Assembly (NCBI GenBank): GCA_021806845.1
Contig: JAKAPV010000029.1
Location: 1 to 17,014 of the forward strand
From: Bacillota bacterium
GTDB lineage: Bacteria; Bacillota; Sulfobacillia; JAJZYS01; JAJYTV01
DNA length: 17,014 nt
Direction of reading: 5' to 3'
Shown: one piece after another, positions 7,301 to 12,829 of the stretch
Position numbering within the stretch: position 1 is the stretch's first letter
Layout of the letters: each line of letters opens with the position of its first letter
Notes under the pieces: model-generated
Databases searched by the model: none
Told to the model about the DNA's origin: nothing
The model's input: only the letters and a program-made list of their open reading frames with translations
Translations under genes and position numbers: made by a program

Positions 7301-9409
7301 CAGGTCCATCTCGACGCCGAGATTCGCTTGGGTCGGCAGCGGTGAGCCGTAGGGGTCCTCCTCCACGAGCGTGACCGCCTGCGCCGACGTGGAACCACCC
7401 ACGCTGACCGTCGTCGGGGAGCTCGACACCTGGACAACGACCTGGTTGTCCAGCGTCAGCTCTTGTGGCGCGTTCAAGGTGACTGAGGCAGAGAGTTTCA
7501 GGCTGACCGGATAGGAACCAGCCGCAAGGCCCGCGGGCACCTGGAAGGTGATCAGGGTGTCGGTCCAACCCACGATGGTGGCGGCCTTAACGCCGCTTGC
7601 GGTCTGGATGTCCACTTCTGCTCCGGGAGGCTGCGTCCCGAATCCGTACCCGATGAGGTAGTTGTTGTCCGCCGCCAGATAGCCGTCCGACGTCAGTCCG
7701 ACCACGGCCGCCGCCGGAACGGTAGGTGAAACCGCTGTCTTGAGTGCGTTCACCAGAGCGTAGCCGTCCGGCGAGCCGAGACCCGTAACCGGGTCCCACC
7801 CTGGTGCCGCCGAGTAGGAACTGGAGACCCCCTGCAAGGCGTTGCTGCCCAAAGTGATGTCGTGGAAGGCGGATGACGGCAGACTGTAGAGGACGGGATT
7901 CAGGTCGCCGAAAGATCCGCCCTTGTTCTGTGCCGCGAGGGCAATCAACCCGGCCCACATGGGTGTGGCGTAGCTCGTGCCGGATCCAGGGCTCCAAGCG
8001 CCCCCGACATACGTTTGAAGGTCGTCGGCCACGGCTGCTACGTCCGGGACACCTCGCGCCGGTCCCGTGACGGCTGGGGCTGGTGAGCCGAAGATGTCAC
8101 TGTAGCCGCCGCCGCTCGCACCGCCGGCCGCATCCCAAGCGACTTCGCTGGACACCGTGTTGTCGGTGTTCAGGGCGAGCTGCGTGCCGCCGACCGCTAC
8201 CACGTACGGGTCGGAAGCCGGGAACTCTACGATCCCGCACGAGTCCAAGTAGGCATCATTGCAAGTCCCGTAGTCGCCGGAAGCCGCGACCGGGGTGATC
8301 CCTTCTACCGCAGCCTGCTCGAGGAGCTGGTTCAAGGCAGCCAGCGAACTGGCCGAATCGTAGTTCTCATCCCCGCCGAAACTCATGGAGATGACGGATG
8401 GGAGCGTCGTCGCCTGGTCGATCGCAGCCAGCGCGTCGATGATCGACTTGTCGGTGGAATCCGGCATTTCGTAGACGTCGATCGCGGCCCCGGGCGCCAT
8501 GCTCTGCGCCCACTCCACATCCAGGGTCGTCTCGAAGTTCCAGCCGGAGTCGTTGCCGGAGTTCCCGGTGTCCACCGGAATCACCGTCGCCGGGGTCGGC
8601 GGCTGGATGCCGAAGGTGCTATTGAAGGTGTTCACGTCGTTTTGAGAAAAGGTACCGGCATCGACGATAGCGATGGTCTCGCCTTTCCCCGTGATTCCAT
8701 CCTGAAGCACGGGGGTCAGGTCATAGGCCGTCCGAACCTCCTGCGGCGTGAACGGACCCGTCGCCCCTGGCGAGGAGGACACGGACGTAGACACCCCGCC
8801 AGAGTCCGCCGGGTGAACGATCCCAAACGTGTTCAGCCCTGCAATAGCCAGCACCTGCCCACGCAGGAAGGGGGAGAGATGGGCTCGTGTCGCGTTGCCG
8901 ATCGCGGTTTGACCTTGGAAAGAGTAGGTGTGGATCGATGTCCCTAGGAAGCGGTCGACGGTCGCGACCGAGCCGCTCGCCTGGATGACCATCCCCCCGT
9001 CGAGCGTTCCGACGACATGAAGTCCCCCGGCTGCAAGCTGCGATTCCACCTCGCCGAGCGTGCCAGTGTCCGGCAGGAACGCCTTTGCGAACGTGGCCGG
9101 GGTCATTCGCGCGGACGATGGGCCGGAGCGTAACTCGGCGACCGCCGAGAGTGCACCAGGGTTGTGCACCCGCAGGACAAACGAAAGATTGACCTGCTGA
9201 CCCGGATTGGTGGGCCCGAGATCTTTCGCCAGCCGCTTCGACACGATCGGACTCACATCACCCGGTTGCGCTGTCGGCGACGCCACTGTCGCCTGCTGCG
9301 CGGGTGCCGGTCCTGGGGAGGCGACTGCATGTGACATTGGGAGAACGGCACTCAACAGAAAGATCGAACTTAAAGTGGCTAAGGGCACACGACCGGAGCG
9401 GTAACGCAA
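4385..9409 (-). CDS. Giant secreted S53 (sedolisin/kumamolisin) protease with SLH cell-wall anchor
   Basis: Serine-carboxyl endopeptidase of 1674 residues, exported and probably bound to secondary cell-wall polymer. Order: signal peptide (about 1-31), pro-kumamolisin activation domain (about 50-200), S53 domain (about 215-560), Ig-like repeats (about 565-1330), a Ser/Pro linker (1332-1370), a ZU5-like beta domain (1370-1485) and three SLH domains (about 1492-1545, 1552-1606, 1615-1670). The catalytic set is complete: Glu293 and Asp297 (ETTLD), Asp379 (ASGDYG) and Ser479 (GTSYATP). A calcium site is suggested by Asp517 (DITLGSN) and PGWDPVTGLGSP (536-547). TTG 9409 is preferred because AAGAGGTGAG lies just upstream and a signal peptide follows. 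Free kumamolisins are roughly a third of this size; the anchor and repeats are unusual. It is divergent from an ECF sigma/anti-sigma pair that may regulate it. Confidence 0.93.
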   Translation of the reverse strand: MRYRSGRVPLATLSSIFLLSAVLPMSHAVASPGPAPAQQATVASPTAQPGDVSPIVSKRLAKDLGPTNPGQQVNLSFVLRVHNPGALSAVAELRSGPSSARMTPATFAKAFLPDTGTLGEVESQLAAGGLHVVGTLDGGMVIQASGSVATVDRFLGTSIHTYSFQGQTAIGNATRAHLSPFLRGQVLAIAGLNTFGIVHPADSGGVSTSVSSSPGATGPFTPQEVRTAYDLTPVLQDGITGKGETIAIVDAGTFSQNDVNTFNSTFGIQPPTPATVIPVDTGNSGNDSGWNFETTLDVEWAQSMAPGAAIDVYEMPDSTDKSIIDALAAIDQATTLPSVISMSFGGDENYDSASSLAALNQLLEQAAVEGITPVAASGDYGTCNDAYLDSCGIVEFPASDPYVVAVGGTQLALNTDNTVSSEVAWDAAGGASGGGYSDIFGSPAPAVTGPARGVPDVAAVADDLQTYVGGAWSPGSGTSYATPMWAGLIALAAQNKGGSFGDLNPVLYSLPSSAFHDITLGSNALQGVSSSYSAAPGWDPVTGLGSPDGYALVNALKTAVSPTVPAAAVVGLTSDGYLAADNNYLIGYGFGTQPPGAEVDIQTASGVKAATIVGWTDTLITFQVPAGLAAGSYPVSLKLSASVTLNAPQELTLDNQVVVQVSSSPTTVSVGGSTSAQAVTLVEEDPYGSPLPTQANLGVEMDLWQNNWNAQSTVPLAVYKDPNLTQPIAPTQVYSTGPTEYDAEFTNLPGGTTLYVASQNSGDVYYYPYDMANLDVNGYGQGTFLSGPVAGIQAHWYYDQNVASAYNSSTAPGSYQSPHATTQISLYVTPVDANGNPVLGLDLSGSPTVGDSVYGADTVSLSVYGASGSGPAQGLINWQDYLSTSATMSDLQGGGANLDSVPMQPFLNQSQATPWTFNIADDTPETVTYSVYDTTHPVFAASTGQITFSGLADLQIQVAASPTEATVGVTPHMQVISVQPVGTQGQPLTTTPDVPSFGIATWTSSNPNATITYYDCGADSSCSSPTPITAMSNNLYMVPFSSSGLTYVGVTSSEATNIKYGVTEEPFLMMQLPTGQFTAGPENGGFLDVVNPHGTVTESGGTTYWQPVSVTMTDASGEAVASTDKVGISISGAKSPSTLTVASYDASTGTYTPITPDSQGLYEQTLGTQATMWYVKDTAPDTLSYSAIDLTNSSLPISGAQGLFTPEEAISLTLTSPSVTDVSIAGQGNYQSVTIAALDANGNVVTSDHDRLNLTISGASTSGNTVTASVYVESGGTYKAVTPQSGDYVLTLSGGKSTFYVTDTAADSLTYTVTDAAVPSLRASVAGWFLQPSTGSVSPPSSGSTPPALSNTPSIQTPIEVEETVDPSSSTVTVSTKDNSMVLVLPQGSLPSGTTLTVTQESGSSVTPPPKTAGLASAEWTISTNAEPTKPVQVSFRYNLPANTSPLQLGLYTLVGGQWLYYGPVTVDPATETATGTIPHFSTWAVMANLQTFSDIPATYWAFQDISELTARGAISGYPDGTFKPGAPVTRAAFLKLVLSAVGVQPAVTTSTFSDVSPKAWYAGVIDAAAQKGILIGDHGKALPNQPISREEAAVILMRALAAQQVQLSSGKPVSYKDASSIDAWALQSVSQATELGILQGLPDGTFNAHGTLTRAQAAAMTVRVYGLLSGGNL

Positions 9410-9472
9410 GCAAACTCACCTCTTCACTCGCAGTGGAGGCCCTTGCCACGCCGGCTATCCCCACGGCGTCGC

Positions 9473-9500
9473 CAGATACCTTCCCGACGCTATTAGGCAA
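9473..9500 (-). promoter_or_regulatory. Candidate sigma-A-like promoter of the S53 protease
   Basis: On the minus strand TTGCCT (9500-9495) and TATCTG (9478-9473) are separated by 16 bases, about 64 bases upstream of the TTG start. The match to TTGACA/TATAAT is only moderate. I saw no convincing ECF-type GGAAC/CGTC pair at proper spacing in this gap. Confidence 0.25.
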
Positions 9501-9512
9501 GTCCCGGAAGAA

Positions 9513-9544
9513 ATAGGGAATCCCCTAAAGAGGTGATTCCCTAT
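9513..9544. repeat. Hairpin between divergent protease and sigma-factor genes
   Basis: ATAGGGAATC (9513-9522) and GATTCCCTAT (9535-9544) form a perfect 10-bp stem. Inside, CCT/AGG (9524-9526, 9531-9533) can add three pairs around an AAAG loop. It is about 105 bases upstream of the protease start and 165 bases upstream of the sigma-factor start. It could be an operator, an end of a mobile unit, or RNA structure. A second small inverted repeat, TCACC...GGTGA (9544-9559), abuts it. Confidence 0.55.
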
Positions 9545-9709
9545 CACCCGAATTGGTGACAGACACTCCAAAAGCGCGCGTGCATACCACCACGAATCTT
9601 GTAGAGCGGCCGCATGATCACCGACTGCAAGAAGTTCCCCATCTCCTACGAGACCATTTGGTTCTAGATTGCGTCTATGCCATTGGGAACCTCAGGGGGA
9701 GGACGCGCC

Positions 9710-10177
9710 GTGGAGCCGCAACCAGGGGATGCATTTGACGAACTCTGGCCGCAACTGTACCGGTTCTTCTTGCGGCGGAGCCTGCCGCCGGAGGACGCGA
9801 AAGACCTTGCGCAGGAGTCGCTCCTGCGCCTATGGCGAAGGCGACATGACGTGTCGCCGCAACGGCACGCCGCATATGCCTACCGCATCGCCCAGCACCT
9901 CCTGGTCGACCACCTGCGCCGCAGACCCCCGGTCGTATCGATCGAGGCGGCGTCCAACGTGCCGGCTCAACCCCCAGAGGATCGGGTTCATACTCTCTAT
10001 CTCCTGTCTCGCCTGCCCGCAAGCCAGGCGATGGTGATCGAGCTCCGGCTGCTTGAGGGCCACTCCGTCGAGGTGGTCGCGGGCATGCTGCACCGCACCC
10101 CGGCCAGTGTAAAGAACCTTCAGTACCGAGGTCTCCAGGCGCTGAGAACGATGCTCCAAGGGGAGTATGCGGAATGA
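9710..10177 (+). CDS. ECF-type (sigma-70 family) RNA polymerase sigma factor
   Basis: A 155-residue alternative sigma factor that directs RNA polymerase to a small regulon, most likely for an envelope signal. Region 2 covers about residues 8-71 (FDELWPQLYRFF, then DAKDLAQESLLRLWRR and a YAYRIAQHLLVDHLRRR helix). Region 4 covers about 92-150 with the helix-turn-helix VEVVAGMLHRTPASVKNLQYR. No additional C-terminal domain is present. GTG 9710 is preferred over the upstream ATG 9677 because AGGGGGAGGA (9694-9703) stands 6 bases before it. Its TGA overlaps the ATG of the next gene (ATGA), which is typical of co-translated sigma/anti-sigma pairs. GGAACC at 9686-9691 resembles an ECF -35 element, but the matching -10 would fall inside the start codon region, so autoregulation is not shown. 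Confidence 0.9.
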   Translation: MEPQPGDAFDELWPQLYRFFLRRSLPPEDAKDLAQESLLRLWRRRHDVSPQRHAAYAYRIAQHLLVDHLRRRPPVVSIEAASNVPAQPPEDRVHTLYLLSRLPASQAMVIELRLLEGHSVEVVAGMLHRTPASVKNLQYRGLQALRTMLQGEYAE

Positions 10178-11670
10178 TGAGGCAGAAGTCCGACGTGGAG
10201 GGCCTCTCCAGGTTCATAGACGGGCTGAACCAAGGAGACAGCCCCAAGGGGGATCTCCCGGGCCTTTTTCGGCTCGCAAAGGATCTCAAAGCTGAAGAGA
10301 CGCAGCTGCGGAGGAGGAACCCCCCGCCGCCCCAGCCCCGGCTCGCCGCACGCCCCATCCGTTCGAGAGTGCCCTGGTGGCTGACCTCAGCCGCGCTCGC
10401 CGTCGCGCTCCTGGTGATCGGCTACATCGCGGCCCGCCCGCAGCAGCGCCCGGCCACCATCCGCACAGGCGAGGTCGCGGCGCCTCTCCGGGCCGTGCTG
10501 CCGTACCTCGGCGGTATAGAGATCCCTGTGTATCTTCCCGGCTGGCTCCCTCGGGCCCCGAAGGGCTCCTACTACCTGCTGCAGGCCAGTGCCTCACCCC
10601 ACGGCTACAACGTGTCGTTCGACTTTACGAACCAACCCACGCCGGTCAACGGCAACGGGATGACAGACATGGCCGGTACGCTCGGCTCCGTCGTCGCGGG
10701 GCCGACCGCCCAGATCGCAAAGAATGTGCGCCAGCCCTGGACCCGTCTTGCCGGCACGCCGCGCCCCGTCTCCCTGCCCCACGGCCTGCAGGGGCAGTTC
10801 TATCCGAATCAGGGCATCACTTGGAGCGAGGGAGGGTGGCAGTACGAGGTCATCGCCCTGGGGCCCATCTCCACCTCGCCGAGCATCGTAATGCCGCTCG
10901 TGCACAAGATCATCTCCTCGCTCGGATCCTCTAGGAACCCCATCGGGCTCGGCAGCAAGGGCTTCCTCGTCCAGGACCTCGCGCCCGACAACGCGGCGAT
11001 CACCCTCTACTGGACCGAGGGCCGGACGAGTTATGAGATCTGGGGTTATGCCGCGCCCGCGATCCGCCTCGCGCAGAGCCTCGTCCGCGTTTCGCCGCGC
11101 CTCATCCCGAAGCACGTCGTCCAAGGCCGGCTGCAGGGGCGAGTTCTGGGCGCGGGAGGACAGCCCGTCCAGGGCGCTACGGTATGGGCCTGGCAGCCCA
11201 GGCGGTGGCAAGAGGCCGGCACCTGGGCCCGAGCCGTCTCCGGCACTCCGAAGGGCACCTTCTCCCTGTCGGGGCTGGCAGAGGGGACGTATGAGGTCAC
11301 GGCATCCTTGCCCGGATCTCTTGTCACCAACCCCGTTACAGTGCAGGTTGGCGCTACTCCCACATCGGTTGCCCTCGACATCTCGCAGGCTGCGAAAGCG
11401 GCCCCCGGAACCCTGGTGGTCCGTCTGCAGGATACAGCTGGCAACCCGCTCCCGCATGTCGAGATCCGGGTTGTCCGAGCGAAGGAGAGCAGCGTCACCA
11501 TGCGTACGGACGCTGGTGGCGTCGCGCAAGTGGCCCTGCCGTCCATCGGCATCTACGAAATCGACGTCCTCCGAGGCGGAAACGTCGTCGCCACCTGGAC
11601 GGTCCCGATGACCGAGTCAGGCGAGACGATTCCGCTGCAACTTACGGATGGCTCCTCAATCTCTCGGTAG
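10174..11670 (+). CDS. Single-pass membrane anti-sigma factor with extracellular carboxypeptidase-regulatory-like domains
   Basis: A 498-residue partner of the preceding sigma factor, inferred from the ATGA overlap and topology. The cytoplasmic part (about 1-65) is helical (SRFIDGLNQGDSP...LFRLAKDLKAEE) and lacks the HxxxCxxC zinc motif of ZAS anti-sigma factors. One membrane helix spans about 67-87 (WWLTSAALAVALLVIGYIAA). Outside are a domain opening with IPVYLPGWLP (about 116-300), resembling DUF4367-type segments, and two beta-sandwich modules. The first (about 313-408) has the carboxypeptidase-regulatory pattern (GRVLGAGGQPVQGATVWA, then GTFSLSGLAEGTYEVTA); the second (about 411-478) is similar (LQDTAGNPLPHVEIRVV). 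GGGGAG at 10160-10165 serves as ribosome site inside the sigma gene. The outer modules suggest sensing of wall polymer or protein ligands. Partner binding itself is not visible in sequence. Confidence 0.8.
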   Translation: MMRQKSDVEGLSRFIDGLNQGDSPKGDLPGLFRLAKDLKAEETQLRRRNPPPPQPRLAARPIRSRVPWWLTSAALAVALLVIGYIAARPQQRPATIRTGEVAAPLRAVLPYLGGIEIPVYLPGWLPRAPKGSYYLLQASASPHGYNVSFDFTNQPTPVNGNGMTDMAGTLGSVVAGPTAQIAKNVRQPWTRLAGTPRPVSLPHGLQGQFYPNQGITWSEGGWQYEVIALGPISTSPSIVMPLVHKIISSLGSSRNPIGLGSKGFLVQDLAPDNAAITLYWTEGRTSYEIWGYAAPAIRLAQSLVRVSPRLIPKHVVQGRLQGRVLGAGGQPVQGATVWAWQPRRWQEAGTWARAVSGTPKGTFSLSGLAEGTYEVTASLPGSLVTNPVTVQVGATPTSVALDISQAAKAAPGTLVVRLQDTAGNPLPHVEIRVVRAKESSVTMRTDAGGVAQVALPSIGIYEIDVLRGGNVVATWTVPMTESGETIPLQLTDGSSISR

Positions 11671-11975
11671 CGCTTCGTGAACACACCGATGTCCGGGCGG
11701 TGAGCGCAGGGGTCCTCGACGCCCTCAAGCTGCCACCCGTACTCCTGTTCCGCGACTGGGTAGACGGCCCACTCAGGGCCCTGGCCACTCGCGCAAAGGC
11801 GGCATCGCGGTCGACCACCACGTAGCCATCCGGCGCCGGGATCCGACTGTGCTCGTTCGCGCCAAACGCTAGCTGTAGAAGTCCACGGCTTCGGCCGCCC
11901 CCCCGCGTGGAGCTGCCTGAGCCACACCCCCTCCTTCGCATGGCGAATCCCCCTGATCTGCGGTGGTAGCTTCAT
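11650..11975 (-). pseudogene. Frameshifted ORF of unknown function
   Basis: I do not recognise the family. Minus-strand reading from ATG 11975 gives KLPPQIRGIRHAKEGVWLRQLHAGG, then the sensible sequence continues in another frame (GLLQLAFGANEHSRIPAPDGYVVVDRDAAFARVAR). It then returns to the first frame (GPEWAVYPVAEQEYGWQLEGV, then EDPCAHRPDIGVFTKRYREIEEP). The first switch coincides with a run of seven C on the plus strand (around 11898-11904), the second with about 11780-11795. Together they spell one protein of roughly 110 residues with two shifts. Either the gene is dead or the sequence has homopolymer errors. It is convergent with the anti-sigma gene and overlaps its final codons. Residue composition, not homology, is the basis for calling it coding. 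Confidence 0.35.
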
Positions 11976-12376
11976 CTTGCCGCCGGAGACCGTCTCTCCC
12001 TGACCTTTGCCAAACTACGCCAAGGGGTAGTCCCCAGCTACGTATCGGCAGATCCTTTGCACTTTTCGCACTTGCTAGATGCAGTCGCCATCGCCTTGAC
12101 GGCAGGTTTTCGGCGTCAACCAGTTCGACTACATCCTCACCAACGCGTCAACAACATGACGATCTGCGCAGTAAATTTAAGGAAGCGCCAAGCCGTAATG
12201 GTTAGGTTCTAAACTATATAGTTTGCGTTCAACCATAAATGGGTCAGCTATGAAATGTATATCAGATGCTGTGAGATTACTACGTGCGTGACGCTTCTTC
12301 GTGTTTTGCGTATTGTCGAACTACATCTGCTTATTGTACTTTAGTTGAAGTAAACTGTAGCCAAAAAAGGTAAACG
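11976..12376. other. Gene-free, partly AT-rich intergenic region rich in inverted repeats
   Basis: No supportable gene in 400 bases. From about 12160 the composition becomes clearly AT-rich compared with the rest of the window. It holds GGGGTAGTCCCC (12024-12035), TTGACG/CGTCAA arms (12096-12101, 12114-12119), CGTCA/TGACG arms (12146-12150, 12157-12161) and the nested palindrome listed separately. The region probably carries the promoter and operators of the downstream AbrB/recombinase/HD-GYP genes. A low-grade promoter candidate is TTGTCG (12313-12318), 18 bases, TACTTT (12337-12342). Confidence 0.5.
12198..12236. repeat. Nested palindrome in AT-rich DNA upstream of recombinase operon
   Basis: A perfect 14-bp palindrome AAACTATATAGTTT (12211-12224) is bracketed by ATGGTT (12198-12203) and its reverse complement AACCAT (12231-12236), with near-symmetric spacers of 7 and 6 bases. 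The outer arms are off true symmetry by one base. This form suits a dimer-binding operator or a recombination site; no protein can be assigned from the sequence alone. Confidence 0.6.
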
Positions 12377-12393
12377 GGCGGAGGGGGATGGCG

Positions 12394-12510
12394 TTGCAGA
12401 TCGAGGGCCAGCCCCGGGGGTGGCGGTCCGCAAGAACTGGGCGTGTGCAGGAGCCCCCAATGGATGGGCGGTTGTACGAGGGTATCGCGAACGGAGGGCG
12501 GAGGGGTTGA
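12394..12510 (+). CDS. Possible 38-residue leader ORF coupled to AbrB-like gene
   Basis: A short frame starts at TTG 12394 (6 bases after GGAGGGGG, 12380-12387) or ATG 12388 (too close to that site) and ends at TGA 12508-12510. That stop overlaps the TTG start of the AbrB-like gene (TTGA), a geometry typical of translational coupling. The product, beginning MQIEGQPRGWRS and ending YEGIANGGRRG, is basic and glycine/arginine-rich with no recognised motif. The overlap and ribosome site are visible; expression is inferred. It may instead be chance in a GC-rich leader. Confidence 0.3.
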   Translation: MQIEGQPRGWRSARTGRVQEPPMDGRLYEGIANGGRRG

Positions 12511-12761
12511 AGGCAACTAATGTGGTTCAGCGCGTGGATGACCTGGGTCGTGTCGTCCTCCAGGTCAAACTGCGTCGTGAGCGCGAGCTCGAGTCAAACA
12601 GCGAAGTTGAGATGAGCGTGGGTGGTAACTACATTCTCAGTCGGAGTTACGTGTCGGGGTGCGTAGCCTGCGGCGACCGGAACGAGTTCATGGACTTTAT
12701 GGCCAAACCGGTGTGCCGCGCATCTGCTGGTACGCAGCTTGCTTCGACCCCAGCCAGCTAG
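12507..12761 (+). CDS. SpoVT/AbrB-like transition-state regulator, slightly degenerate
   Basis: Swapped-hairpin DNA-binding protein of 84 residues. The N-terminus, KATNVVQRVDDLGRVVLQ, matches the AbrB/SpoVT signature (usually KATGIVRRVDDLGRVVIP); here the I-P pair is L-Q. The usual KELRRxLxI segment is altered to KLRRERELE. The C-terminus has a zinc-ribbon-like tail seen in some clostridial AbrB proteins: Cys52-x2-Cys55, then Cys70, but Ser73 where a fourth Cys is expected. Start TTG 12507 is set by GGAGGG (12493-12498), 8 bases upstream, and by where homology begins. The next gene, a serine recombinase, starts 68 bases downstream, so the two are probably co-transcribed. AbrB proteins commonly govern entry into stationary phase and sporulation; the target here is unknown. 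Confidence 0.75.
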   Translation: MKATNVVQRVDDLGRVVLQVKLRRERELESNSEVEMSVGGNYILSRSYVSGCVACGDRNEFMDFMAKPVCRASAGTQLASTPAS

Positions 12762-12829
12762 TGTGCGGGCAGGACATCAACGACCTCGGAGGAGGACGGT
12801 GTCAGCACCAAGGGAGTAGAGCAACCCTC

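Noticed and set aside
9614..9667. Short frame reading MITDCKKFPISYETIWF, faintly like the ISYETIY segment of IS30 transposases
   Set aside because: Only about eight residues match and there is no flanking transposase sequence; chance cannot be excluded.
9686..9712. GGAACC as an ECF autoregulatory -35 element before the sigma factor
   Set aside because: A -10 at normal distance would lie on the GTG start, leaving no leader or ribosome site in the transcript.
12113..12152. GCGTCAAC repeats considered as a CRISPR array
   Set aside because: The unit is only 8 bases with two exact copies; repeats and spacers of CRISPR length are absent.
12108..12160. Short frame containing VFGVNQFDYILTN, recalling the FDYILTNPP motif of DNA methyltransferases
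   Set aside because: It lacks the essential NPP, is closed by stops on both sides within 60 bases, and the same bases are better explained as GCGTCAAC repeats.
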